Origin: Rhodoferax sp.
GTDB taxonomy: Bacteria > Pseudomonadota > Gammaproteobacteria > Burkholderiales > Burkholderiaceae_C
Direction: 5' to 3'
NCBI GenBank assembly: GCA_029866205.1
Contig: JARWZT010000001.1
Coordinates: 1-64,000, forward strand
DNA length: 64,000 bases
Numbering within the stretch: the stretch's first letter is position 1; each line of letters starts with the position of its first letter. The notes beneath the pieces were generated by a model. The model made no database searches. It was not told where the DNA came from and worked only from the letters and a program-made list of their open reading frames with translations. The position numbers and the translations under genes were made by a program. This document shows positions 44,329-52,703 of the stretch, piece after piece.

Positions 44329-45549
44329 ATGCCCTTCGACGCGGGACACGGTGCAGCAGCACGGCGACTCGCTTTGCCGCCCCGGCGCTGGCAAGGCAAG
44401 GCGATGGCCTGGTCCTTGGCCGTGGTGGCGGTGCTCTGCATCCATGTGCTGGTGTTGCAAAGCTTGGCGCAGGTCTTGCGCAGTGGGGGTGTGGGCGTGC
44501 CCCCTCCAGACCTGCCCCGCCTGTTTACGACCCGCACTATTGAAATTGACCGGGGGGGCGACAAGGCGGCTATAGCCACTGTGGTGACGGAGGCGGTCCG
44601 GCCCATCCCCGTTGTGGCTCCCCAGCCCAGCCGCCAAACCTCCCTCCAGCCCCTGCCTGCGGTGCCCACGGCACCAGGGCCATCGGTTGCGGTCACCCCC
44701 ATCACCCCGAGCGATGTCTTGGCACCCGCGCGACCCTCCGCACCCCAGGCCCTGGCACCCGTACCGGTGCCGCCGCAAGACCGCATGACGGCGGCCACGC
44801 AAGAGCCTGCCCCCCTTTTCGCCGCAGCACCATCACCCGTGCCAACTCCCGGTCCACCCGATGTGGTTGGGGTGCCCGCGACCCGCACAGGTTCTGAGCC
44901 GGTGTACGACTACGTATTTCCTGGCTCCACCCGGCTGAAATATGAAGTCGCGGGCTTGGTCAAAGGTTTTCGTTACCACGTCTCAGGCGAACTGCAGTGG
45001 TTGCAAGACGGAAAAACCTACGACGCCCGGTTGGAGATCAGGCACTTTTTACTGGGTTCACGGATACAAACCAGCAAGGGCCAACTGACCCCACGCGGCC
45101 TGGAGCCGCTTCGCTTTGGCGACAAGGTACGCAGCGAGGTGGCAGCCCATTTCCAGCGCAGCAAGGGCTTGGTCAGCTTCAGTGCCAATACGCCAGATGC
45201 GCCGCTGATGCCCTTGGCGCAAGACCAGCTCAGCCTGTTTGTGCAACTCGCGGCCATGTGGGGTGGCAACGCACGCCGCTTCACTCCCGGCATGCAACTT
45301 CCTTTTCAGGCGGTGGGGCCGCGCAGTTCGGAAAATTGGGTTTTTGTGGTGGGTCAGTCCGAGCGGCTCAGGGTGGACGACCGCGAACTGTCGGCAATCA
45401 GGCTGGTGCGCGAGCGTTCGGTTGACTACGACACGCGGGTGGAACTTTGGCTGGCGCCCGCGCTGGACTATCTGCCGGCACGCATCCGCCTGACCCAGGG
45501 CAACGATGACGAGGTCGATATGCTGTGGAGCCGATCCGAAAAACCTTGA
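44329..45549 (+). CDS. DUF3108 protein with N-terminal anchor
   Basis: 406 residues. A single helix near residues 25-47 is followed by a long Pro/Ala/Val-rich region (about 60-190), which may span the periplasm, then a DUF3108 domain from about 195 (GSTRLKYEVAGLVKGFRYHV; LQDGKTYDARLEIRHFLLG). The linker resembles TonB-type proteins but no TonB C-terminal domain is present. Function unknown. It directly follows the 109-residue hypothetical gene. Confidence 0.83.
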   Translation: MPFDAGHGAAARRLALPPRRWQGKAMAWSLAVVAVLCIHVLVLQSLAQVLRSGGVGVPPPDLPRLFTTRTIEIDRGGDKAAIATVVTEAVRPIPVVAPQPSRQTSLQPLPAVPTAPGPSVAVTPITPSDVLAPARPSAPQALAPVPVPPQDRMTAATQEPAPLFAAAPSPVPTPGPPDVVGVPATRTGSEPVYDYVFPGSTRLKYEVAGLVKGFRYHVSGELQWLQDGKTYDARLEIRHFLLGSRIQTSKGQLTPRGLEPLRFGDKVRSEVAAHFQRSKGLVSFSANTPDAPLMPLAQDQLSLFVQLAAMWGGNARRFTPGMQLPFQAVGPRSSENWVFVVGQSERLRVDDRELSAIRLVRERSVDYDTRVELWLAPALDYLPARIRLTQGNDDEVDMLWSRSEKP

Positions 45550-45571
45550 CGCCGGGTCTTGCAAAAGTCGG

Positions 45572-45607
45572 TAAATCCCTTAAATCCCTTAAATCCCTTA
45601 AATCCTG
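45572..45607. repeat. 9-bp tandem repeat, four units
   Basis: Unit TAAATCCCT three times exactly, then TAAATCCTG, between the DUF3108 and DUF3567 genes. It is a simple-sequence repeat with no coding role on either strand that I would support. Confidence 0.9.
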
Positions 45608-45644
45608 TTAACCTAGAAACCAATCTGCCCACTGAACGCACCGC

Positions 45645-45986
45645 ATGCACACGCTCTACGACTCTGAAACCTTCACGGTGACCCACATGCTGGCCAATGC
45701 GCAAGCACAGGACATGAGCCCGGCATCCGCCAACGGACCGGGCAACACCGCGTTGAGCGAAGTAAAAACCGCGCAGTACCCCCAGGGTGTGCCCATGCTG
45801 GCGCGCCACGGGTTTGAGATTGTGGACAAGCGCTCGGGCAAAGAGGTCTATCTGGATGGCTCCTGGGCCGAGTTGTTCCAGCAACACATCGTCGCCTGGC
45901 AGGTGAACATGCCCACCCAGGAAGAAGTTGAAGAGACGCTGGAACAATACGCCGGACTGGCGCAAAACCCGGTCGTGGTGCACTGA
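45645..45986 (+). CDS. DUF3567 family protein
   Basis: 113 residues. The RHGFEIVDKRSGKEVYLDGS motif and the acidic helix EEVEETLEQYAGLA match DUF3567, a small family found essentially in Burkholderiales. Function unknown. It sits 95 nt after DUF3108, beyond the 9-bp repeats. Confidence 0.85.
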   Translation: MHTLYDSETFTVTHMLANAQAQDMSPASANGPGNTALSEVKTAQYPQGVPMLARHGFEIVDKRSGKEVYLDGSWAELFQQHIVAWQVNMPTQEEVEETLEQYAGLAQNPVVVH

Positions 45987-46051
45987 CACCAGGGGCACCT
46001 GCGCTGTCCTTCGCGCACCCGCTGCCTGACTTGCTTGCTGCCAAACACCCC

Positions 46052-46468
46052 ATGAAAACCCGGTTCTGGCGCTGCGTCATCGTTAGTTTGCTGCTGTGGG
46101 CGCTGCCTGCGCAGTGGTTGGCTCTGGCGGCGACCTTGCCTTGTACCGGTCATGCTGAAGCAACGGTTGACGCTGGCCCGCCGCACGATCAAACCCAAGC
46201 CCACGCCCATGCGCACGGTGCGATGGACGCCGCACACGCCGATGTCGAGGTCAGTCACTCTGACGAACCACCGACCGCCCCCCATTCGCACGCCCCATGC
46301 CAATGCGTCAATGCCGGCTACTGCTGCTTGAGCGCTGCCCTCTTGTCCGCGACCATGCCAGACCTTGCTCCACGCGGCACCTCGGTGCAGTTTGCGCCCC
46401 TGAAGCAAGCCCACCCCAAGCCGCTGCTGAGCGGCCCCGACCGACCACCGCAACCGCACCTGACCTAA
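46052..46468 (+). CDS. His/Cys-rich exported protein
   Basis: 138 residues from the ATG at 46052. The signal peptide (VIVSLLLWALPAQWLALAAT) is followed by a His-rich stretch (DQTQAHAHAHGAMDAAHADV, HSDEPPTAPHSHAP) and a CQCVNAGYCC cluster. The composition suggests metal binding, and it lies at the upstream edge of the copper cluster, though 193 nt separate them. No family assignment. Confidence 0.65.
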   Translation: MKTRFWRCVIVSLLLWALPAQWLALAATLPCTGHAEATVDAGPPHDQTQAHAHAHGAMDAAHADVEVSHSDEPPTAPHSHAPCQCVNAGYCCLSAALLSATMPDLAPRGTSVQFAPLKQAHPKPLLSGPDRPPQPHLT

Positions 46469-46661
46469 GGTGAGGCGTGCGGGGGAGGTCTGTGTTTTTC
46501 AGCACGGGCCGCCAGCGCGATGCTGGTGCATCGCGCCCCCGGTGGGCACAAAAGTCCCGTACCTCTCCTTCGTCATGCGCTGGCCTTTTGCGGGTGTTCG
46601 CGTTTTTACGCTACCAGCGAAATGGGGTCAACGCGAAAACTAATAAATTGCGAGGTGTTTC

Positions 46662-46979
46662 ATGGCTTCATTGCGTTTTATTGCGGCGCTCGCCCTCACG
46701 TGGGGCCTGCTGCTGCCCTGGGCTGGAGCGCAAAGTCCGGACAAGGGAGTTCCTGCCAGCCATGGGTCGCAGGTGGCTGGTACGGTTTCACCAGGGGTTG
46801 ACGGTGGTGCCTGGCGTTATGTGTCGGTGCTTGCGCAGTACCAGCCCTATGCCGAACAGCCCTTGGCCTCGTGGCCAGAAGCCAACGCCACAGTGCAGCG
46901 CATTGGCGGCTGGCGTGCTTATGCCCAAGAGATGCGGGCCCCTGCCCTCGCACCGGCGCCGCAGGGAGCCCAGCCATGA
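46662..46979 (+). CDS. small exported protein of the copper cluster
   Basis: 105 residues with a signal peptide (ASLRFIAALALTWGLLLPWA, cleavage near GAQ). The remainder (WRYVSVLAQYQPYAEQPLAS) has no family I recognise. Its stop overlaps the TolC-family start (ATGA), tying it to the efflux gene. A TAATAA in the 193-nt upstream region may be part of the cluster promoter. Confidence 0.72.
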   Translation: MASLRFIAALALTWGLLLPWAGAQSPDKGVPASHGSQVAGTVSPGVDGGAWRYVSVLAQYQPYAEQPLASWPEANATVQRIGGWRAYAQEMRAPALAPAPQGAQP

Positions 46980-48418
46980 ACCCGCTCCGGCCGCGGTTGT
47001 CGGCGCGTGGGTATTCCATTTTGGTGGCATCCATGCTGGCGCTGTCTGGTTGCGCCACCCTTGACTTTGATGCAAGTCTCGCACGCACCAACCAGGACAC
47101 CACCGGCTTTACGCAGGGCGGGCTGGTCTTGGCGCAAACTGCGGCGCACCGCGAGGCCCGCGCGCAGGAAGCTGCGCGCCTGCTGGCACAGCCTTTGGAT
47201 CAGGCAGGCGCTGTGCAGCTGGCCTTGGCCAACAGCCCGGCTTTGCAAGCCTTGCTGGCCCAAAGCTGGTCGGAGCTGGCCCTGCTGGCGCAAAGCGGCC
47301 GCATGGCCAATCCGAGTCTGAGCCTGGAGCAGGCCAGCCTCGGTGCGGAGTTCGAAATCGGTCGGCGCCTGAGTCTGGGTCTGTTGGACTTGCTGACCCT
47401 GCCCCAGCGGCAGGAGCGCGCGCAGCACGCGCAGGAGTTGGCGCAGATTCGTCTCAGTGCCCAGGTGGTGGAGCAGGTGACGCAGGTGCGCCAGGCTTGG
47501 GTGCGTGCCGTCGCCACGCAGCAGAGCCTGGTGTACGCGCAGCAGGTCAACACCGTGGCCCACAGCAGCGCCGAACTCGCGCGGCGCATGCAGGCAGTGG
47601 GTAACTTCAATCTATTGCAGCGGGCGCGCCAGCATGCGTTTTATGCCGAGGCCAGTGGCCAATGGGCACTCGCCCAGCACGCGGCACTGGTTGCGCGCGA
47701 GGCCCTGGTGCGTGCCCTCGGGCTGGATGATGCGCAGGCCTTGCAGCTGCGTCTTCCGGAACGCCTGCCCGCCTTACCGCAGGCGCCACGGGAGCCCATG
47801 GACCTTGCGCCTGGCGCCCTGGCGCAAAGGCTGGACGTGCGTTTGGCCCAGGCGGCGCTGGCTGCGTCCTTGCAGGCGCAGGGCCTGAACACACTCGAGA
47901 GCCTGACCGACGTGGAGTTGGGCGTGCGCCGGGACACGGTGTTTGACAACGCTGCGGGCGCGCAGGCGTCACGTCAGGGGGTGGAGATTGCGGTCCGGCT
48001 GCCCCTGTTGGACCGTGGCGAATTGCGACGTACCGCCCAGAGCGCCCAAACCCTGGCGCTGGCCCAACGCGTCCAGGCGACCTTGCGCGAGGCAAGCTCC
48101 GGGTTGCGCGAAAGCTATTCGGCGTACCGCAGTGCCTACGATTTGGCGCGCCACTACCGCGATGAGGTACTGCCATTGCGCAAGACCATCGCCGATGAAA
48201 ACCTGCTGCGCTACAACGGCATGCTGATCGGCGTGTTTGAGTTGCTCGCCGATACCAAAGAACAGATTGCCGGTGTGCAGTCGGCGATTGCAGCCGAAGA
48301 GCAATTTTGGTTGGCCGATGCCGCGCTGCAGGCTGCACAAGTGGGTCGTCCCACGACTGCATCGCCGCGCTTGTCGGCGAGCCCCATGGCTCCCGCAGCC
48401 GGTGCTGCAGCCCATTGA
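46976..48418 (+). CDS. TolC-family outer-membrane efflux lipoprotein
   Basis: 480 residues from the ATG at 46976. The signal carries a lipobox LSGC (Cys26). Two long alpha-helical repeats typical of outer-membrane factors follow (ALANSPALQALLAQSWSELA; later LRESYSAYRSAYDLARHYRD) and a YNGMLIGVFELLADTKEQI tail. It would form the outer-membrane channel of a tripartite pump, but no CusA/CusB-type partners are in the window. Confidence 0.87.
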   Translation: MNPLRPRLSARGYSILVASMLALSGCATLDFDASLARTNQDTTGFTQGGLVLAQTAAHREARAQEAARLLAQPLDQAGAVQLALANSPALQALLAQSWSELALLAQSGRMANPSLSLEQASLGAEFEIGRRLSLGLLDLLTLPQRQERAQHAQELAQIRLSAQVVEQVTQVRQAWVRAVATQQSLVYAQQVNTVAHSSAELARRMQAVGNFNLLQRARQHAFYAEASGQWALAQHAALVAREALVRALGLDDAQALQLRLPERLPALPQAPREPMDLAPGALAQRLDVRLAQAALAASLQAQGLNTLESLTDVELGVRRDTVFDNAAGAQASRQGVEIAVRLPLLDRGELRRTAQSAQTLALAQRVQATLREASSGLRESYSAYRSAYDLARHYRDEVLPLRKTIADENLLRYNGMLIGVFELLADTKEQIAGVQSAIAAEEQFWLADAALQAAQVGRPTTASPRLSASPMAPAAGAAAH

Positions 48419-48466
48419 AACGCCGCAACGCTGCGGCCCGCATTGTCTGTTTTGAAAGTTGTTTCC

Positions 48467-49894
48467 ATGAATACACGCCGTGAATTTTTTAGGACCGCCG
48501 GTCTGGCGGGCGGGGCCGTGGCCGCTGCTGCGGTGAGCCGGGTTGCGCTTGCCGCCTTGCCTGCGCCGGTGCTGCAAGACAGTGCGCAAACCATGCCGCC
48601 CCTGTTGCCCGAGACCGGGCGACCCTACAACCCAGTGGTCACCCTCAATGGCTGGACTCTGCCCTGGCGCATGAACCAGGGCGTCAAAGAGTTTCATTTG
48701 GTGGCCGAGCCTGTGGTGCGCGAGATGGCGCCGGGCTTCAAAGCCCATTTGTGGGGTTACAACGGCCAGTCTCCGGGGCCGACCATTGAGGTGGTTGAAG
48801 GGGACCGGGTGCGCATTTTTGTCACCAACCGCCTGCCCGAACACACCAGTGTGCACTGGCACGGCCAGCGCCTGCCCAACGGCATGGACGGCGTATCGGG
48901 CCTGACGCAGCCCTCCATCCAGCCGGGCAAAACCTTTGTCTATGAGTTTGTGGCCCGCCGCGCAGGCACCTTCATGTACCACCCGCACGCCGACGAGATG
49001 ACGCAAATGGCCATGGGCATGATGGGCATGTGGATCACCCATCCCAAGGCGCCGCACCCCTGGATTGCCGAAGTGCAGCGCGACTTTTGTTTTTTGCTCA
49101 ACGCCTATGACATTGACCCTGGGAGCTACACGCCCAAGACCATGACCATGCTGGACTTCAACCTCTGGTCTTGGAACAGCCGGGTGTTTCCGGGCATTGA
49201 TTCGCTCAACGTACGACTGCACGACAAGGTCCGCATCCGCGTCGGCAACCTGACCATGACGAACCACCCCATCCACCTGCACGGCCACGAGTTTGAGGTG
49301 ACCGGCACGGACGGTGGCGCCACCCCACCTGGCGCCCGCTGGAGCGAAGTCACGACTGACGTGGCTGTAGGGCAGATGCGGCAATTGGAGTTTGTGGCGG
49401 ATGAGCCGGGCGACTGGGCCTTTCATTGCCACAAAAGCCACCACACCATGAATGCCATGGGCCACAACGTGCCCACACTCATTGGCGTGGACCACCGTGG
49501 TCTGGCGCGCCAAATCGGCCAGCTGATTCCAGACTACATGGTCATGGGCGAACGCGGTATGGCCGACATGGGCGAGATGGAGATGCCGATTCCTGAAAAC
49601 ACCGCGCCCATGATGACCGGCCAGGGGCCGTTTGGTGGCGTGGAGATGGGCGGAATGTTCAGCGTACTCAAAGTACGCAAAGACCAGCCGCACGGCAACT
49701 ACCAAGACCCCGGCTGGTACCAGCACCCCACGGGAACGGTGGCGTACGAATGGACCGGCGCACTGGCTACCCCGGCGCGCAGCCGGTCGGGCGGTGCGGC
49801 GGCCATGCCTGCGGGCAATATGCCGGCCGCCGAAGTGGAAGTGCAGGTGCGCAAGCCCCCGGCACGCAGTCCATCGGGCCACGCCGAACACTGA
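48467..49894 (+). CDS. multicopper oxidase, Tat-exported
   Basis: 475 residues from the ATG at 48467, with Tat signal TRREFFRTAGLAGGAVAAAA. All four copper motifs are present: SVHWHGQRLP, MYHPHADEM, NHPIHLHGHEF and FHCHKSHHTMNAM (type 1 Cys, His and Met ligands). A Met-rich segment follows (MGERGMADMGEMEMPIPEN, then MM), as in copper-resistance oxidases. It probably oxidises Cu(I) in the periplasm. It is 48 nt after the TolC gene. Confidence 0.92.
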   Translation: MNTRREFFRTAGLAGGAVAAAAVSRVALAALPAPVLQDSAQTMPPLLPETGRPYNPVVTLNGWTLPWRMNQGVKEFHLVAEPVVREMAPGFKAHLWGYNGQSPGPTIEVVEGDRVRIFVTNRLPEHTSVHWHGQRLPNGMDGVSGLTQPSIQPGKTFVYEFVARRAGTFMYHPHADEMTQMAMGMMGMWITHPKAPHPWIAEVQRDFCFLLNAYDIDPGSYTPKTMTMLDFNLWSWNSRVFPGIDSLNVRLHDKVRIRVGNLTMTNHPIHLHGHEFEVTGTDGGATPPGARWSEVTTDVAVGQMRQLEFVADEPGDWAFHCHKSHHTMNAMGHNVPTLIGVDHRGLARQIGQLIPDYMVMGERGMADMGEMEMPIPENTAPMMTGQGPFGGVEMGGMFSVLKVRKDQPHGNYQDPGWYQHPTGTVAYEWTGALATPARSRSGGAAAMPAGNMPAAEVEVQVRKPPARSPSGHAEH

Positions 49895-49950
49895 ATCCGC
49901 TCGGCCTTAAATCGTCTTTTTTTCGCTTTCCAACCCCTGAGGAACACGCC

Positions 49951-50481
49951 ATGAAACTCCGAAACACCTTGCTGGCCCTGACCAGCGCAGCGCTGGCAGC
50001 GGTCTCCCCCGCCATTGCAGCCGGCAGCAGCAGCGACGGCCACCACCACCACGGCGCCACAGCCATGGGCGAAGCGGGACAAACCAGCCAAGTGACGCGT
50101 ACGGTTCAGGTCGAGATGCGCGACAACATGCAATTTGTGCCGTCCAAACTGCAGGTCAAACAAGGTGAGACCTTGCGGATTGTGGTGAAAAACGCCGGGC
50201 AGCTCACCCATGAAATCGTGCTCGGCAGCGAGAAAGACCTGAAGGCCCACGCCGAGTTGATGAAAAAATTTCCCGAAATGGAGCACGCCGAGCCCAATAT
50301 GCTGACGCTGGCGGCGGGCAAGACAGGAGCACTGGTGTGGAAGTTCAGCAAAGCCGGCGTGGTGAACTTTGCCTGCTTGCAGCCTGGCCACTTTGATGCG
50401 GGCATGAAAGGTCAGCTGCAAGTTTCCCCCGTCAAAGCTGCTGCCAAAGTAGCAAACAAGGAGGATATTCATGCGCACTAA
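49951..50481 (+). CDS. cupredoxin-domain copper protein
   Basis: 176 residues from the ATG at 49951 with AGGAA upstream. Signal peptide to about residue 24, then a HHHH stretch. The cupredoxin fold shows blue-copper ligands His in LTHEIVLG and Cys, His, Met in FACLQPGHFDAGMKG. It is a periplasmic electron or copper carrier. Its end overlaps the DUF411 start by 11 nt. Confidence 0.9.
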   Translation: MKLRNTLLALTSAALAAVSPAIAAGSSSDGHHHHGATAMGEAGQTSQVTRTVQVEMRDNMQFVPSKLQVKQGETLRIVVKNAGQLTHEIVLGSEKDLKAHAELMKKFPEMEHAEPNMLTLAAGKTGALVWKFSKAGVVNFACLQPGHFDAGMKGQLQVSPVKAAAKVANKEDIHAH

Positions 50482-50962
50482 AACACTGAATCGTCGCCTG
50501 ACCTTGCAGCATGTTGTGCTGTTGCCACTGGTGGCAGCCTTGCTCCCGGCACAAGCCGCCCCAGCCAAACCCCAGGTCGAAGTCTGGAAAGACCCGGCCT
50601 GCGGCTGCTGTGCGGACTGGGTCCTGCACATGGAAAAGTCGGGGTTTGCGGTGCGAGTCAATGGCAGCGGCAACGAGGCCACGCGCAAGCGCCTGGGCCT
50701 TCCGGCCGCGCTGGGCTCCTGCCACACGGCGACGGTGGGCGGCTATGCATTGGAGGGCCATGTGCCAGCCAAGGACGTGCAGCGCTTGCTGCGCGAAAAG
50801 CCCCAGGCCATCGGCCTGGCGGTGCCAGGAATGCCGGTGGGTTCACCCGGCATGGACGGTGACGTCTACCAGGGTCGCAAAGACCCGTTCGACGTTCTGC
50901 TGGTGCTGCCGGGTGGAGGCACCCGGATTTACCAGAGCTATGCCAAAGGAGTGGCGGTATGA
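50471..50962 (+). CDS. DUF411 metal-binding protein
   Basis: 163 residues. A signal-like hydrophobic segment (about 12-29), then the DUF411 motif KDPACGCCADWV, LGSCHTATVGGYALEGHVPA and GLAVPGMPVGSPGM. DUF411 proteins accompany copper and silver resistance genes and are presumed periplasmic metal carriers. It overlaps both flanking genes slightly. Confidence 0.9.
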   Translation: MRTKTLNRRLTLQHVVLLPLVAALLPAQAAPAKPQVEVWKDPACGCCADWVLHMEKSGFAVRVNGSGNEATRKRLGLPAALGSCHTATVGGYALEGHVPAKDVQRLLREKPQAIGLAVPGMPVGSPGMDGDVYQGRKDPFDVLLVLPGGGTRIYQSYAKGVAV

Positions 50963-51264
50963 ACGCAAAAAAAACAGGCCGCGCTTGGGTCGTGGCCCTG
51001 GGTGGCGTGCTCTTGTCCTTGGCCGCCTGGGCCCAGACGGTTGAGCTGAGCGACGGCGAAATCCGCAAGATCGACCAGGCGGCGGGCAAAATTACCCTGG
51101 CCCACGGCGAGATCAAGAGCATCGATATGCCCCCCATGACCATGGTGTTTACGGTCAAAAACCCGGCGTTGTTTGACGCCCTTAAAAAGGGTGACAAGGT
51201 GCGCTTTGCGGTGGTGCGCGAGGACGGCAAGCTGGTGCTGACCGAGATCGTGCCGGCGCGCTAG
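50959..51264 (+). CDS. CusF-like periplasmic copper-binding protein
   Basis: 101 residues with a signal peptide ending AAWAQ. The CusF fold is seen in KITLAHGEIKSIDMPPMTMV: His and the two Met of MTM match the Cu(I) ligands, but the Trp that caps the site in E. coli CusF is Met here. It starts inside the DUF411 stop (ATGA) and is last in the copper cluster. Confidence 0.88.
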   Translation: MNAKKTGRAWVVALGGVLLSLAAWAQTVELSDGEIRKIDQAAGKITLAHGEIKSIDMPPMTMVFTVKNPALFDALKKGDKVRFAVVREDGKLVLTEIVPAR

Positions 51265-51286
51265 GCGCCAGCGGCAATCGTGCGCC

Positions 51287-51991
51287 TCAGGTCGCGCCGT
51301 AGCGGTAAATCTGGTCGCCCTGCGGCGCGCGGATCTGGGCGTTGAAAGACACCACGATGCGGTCCTGGGTGCCTACGTAGGGCAGCGCCTTGTGCGGCAA
51401 AAAGGACGGAAACAGCACCAATTCACCCGCCTGGGGTGTGACGTCCAGCGTGGCGTTTTGCAGATAGGCGTTGCCCATGTCCATGTAGGCGCCGCCCAGG
51501 AGCGGGAACATCGGGCTGTAAAAGCGCGTAGCACCGTTGAGTGCTCCCCACTGCGGCTCGCGCTGGCGCTCTGCCACCGGGTCGATTTGTACGTAATACA
51601 CGCCCGACCAGGAGCAGTTGCCGTGCGTGTGTACGTCGTGAAAGGCCGCGCCATTCTGGATTTGGAACCACAGCCCCACCAATTCGAGCTGCAGGCCGTG
51701 GCGTCCGCTGGGCCAAACCCCGGCGTTGGCTTGCTTGGCCGTGGCCTGCAAGGATTGGGCGATGAATTTCACCAAGGTGTGGAACTCGGGCACGTCCACG
51801 CGTTGCAGCAAGTCATCGCTGCTGGCGTAAAAGCTGCCTGCGCGCTCGGGGTGCTGGGCCACATCGGTGGCGCGCATGACACTGAAGATGCGCGCCAGCA
51901 CCTCATTGACCGCCTGCGCGCCGCCCATGCGGTGTACCGCCATCGGCACCGGCCAATGCGCGCTGTTGGGCGAGAGCACCGGCGCGTTCAC
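51287..51991 (-). CDS. putative 2OG-Fe(II) oxygenase (TIGR02466-like)
   Basis: 234 residues from a GTG at 51989-51991 that overlaps the mocA stop by GTGA. The double-stranded beta-helix core shows FHDVHTHGNCSWSGVYYVQI and FPSFLPHKALPYVGTQDRIV with candidate His and Arg ligands. Such proteins hydroxylate unknown substrates using 2-oxoglutarate. It is last in the minus-strand cox operon and translationally coupled to mocA, which links it to cofactor or enzyme maturation only by position. Confidence 0.78.
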   Translation of the reverse strand: MNAPVLSPNSAHWPVPMAVHRMGGAQAVNEVLARIFSVMRATDVAQHPERAGSFYASSDDLLQRVDVPEFHTLVKFIAQSLQATAKQANAGVWPSGRHGLQLELVGLWFQIQNGAAFHDVHTHGNCSWSGVYYVQIDPVAERQREPQWGALNGATRFYSPMFPLLGGAYMDMGNAYLQNATLDVTPQAGELVLFPSFLPHKALPYVGTQDRIVVSFNAQIRAPQGDQIYRYGAT

Positions 51992-52665
51992 GCAGTCACG
52001 CCGTGTTCGGCGGGCAAATCGAGCCGCCAGCCGGTGCGCTGCGCCAGCGCCTCCAGGTCGGCCAGGTTGTCAAGATCGGTGACAAAACGGCTGTTGGTAC
52101 TGGCGTGCACATGCACGAGTTCGGGCTGGCGCTCCACCAGGTTGCGGCAGCCCAGGTGGGTGTCGCTGGCCAATATCTGCGCCAGTGCCACATCGTCCAT
52201 CACGATCGGGTTGCCACGTTGGCCGTCCACCACCGGCACCACCACGTGGCCCCGGGGGCGTTTTTTGAACGCCGCAATCAGCTCGGTCAGGTCTGCTGCG
52301 CCCAAAAGGGGTTGGTCAGCCAGCACCACCAGCACCGCGTCAAAGTTGCCGCGCAGTGCCTGCAGGCCAACCCGTACCGAGCTTTGCTGGCCCTGCGCGT
52401 AGTCGGCGTTGTGGGCCAGGCTGACGGGAAAAGTCGACACGCTGGCCTCGACCGCATCGCGCGCAAAGCCGGTCACCACCACCACCTCGTCCACCCCGGC
52501 ACCGCTTAGCGCAATGAGCTGGCGGTTAATGAGCGGCACGCCTTGCAGGCGAATCAGTGACTTGGCCACACCGCCCATGCGGCTGCCGGTACCTGCCGCC
52601 AAGAGCACGGCGCCCACGCGCAGACGGGCGTACAAACCGCCGCCCTGTTTGAGTAAGCATCCCAT
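51988..52665 (-). CDS. mocA: MocA-like molybdenum cofactor cytidylyltransferase
   Basis: 225 residues. A Rossmann-like nucleotidyltransferase: GAVLLAAGTGSRMGGVAKSL, VVVTGFARDAVEAS and VVLADQPLLGAADL. In this family the enzyme converts Mo-molybdopterin to the cytosine dinucleotide form required by CO dehydrogenase. Position 38 nt after coxE and before the oxygenase gene fits that role. Confidence 0.88.
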   Translation of the reverse strand: MGCLLKQGGGLYARLRVGAVLLAAGTGSRMGGVAKSLIRLQGVPLINRQLIALSGAGVDEVVVVTGFARDAVEASVSTFPVSLAHNADYAQGQQSSVRVGLQALRGNFDAVLVVLADQPLLGAADLTELIAAFKKRPRGHVVVPVVDGQRGNPIVMDDVALAQILASDTHLGCRNLVERQPELVHVHASTNSRFVTDLDNLADLEALAQRTGWRLDLPAEHGVTA

Positions 52666-52703
52666 GGCAATGTTCCTGTAAACGGTTGAAAGTGAATAAG
52701 GGC

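Noticed and set aside
45572-45607. CRISPR-like repeats
   Set aside because: Units are 9 bp with no spacers, so it is a simple tandem repeat.
46469-46661. CueR-type copper promoter ahead of the copper cluster
   Set aside because: No clear CueR dyad was found; only a TAATAA that could be a -10.
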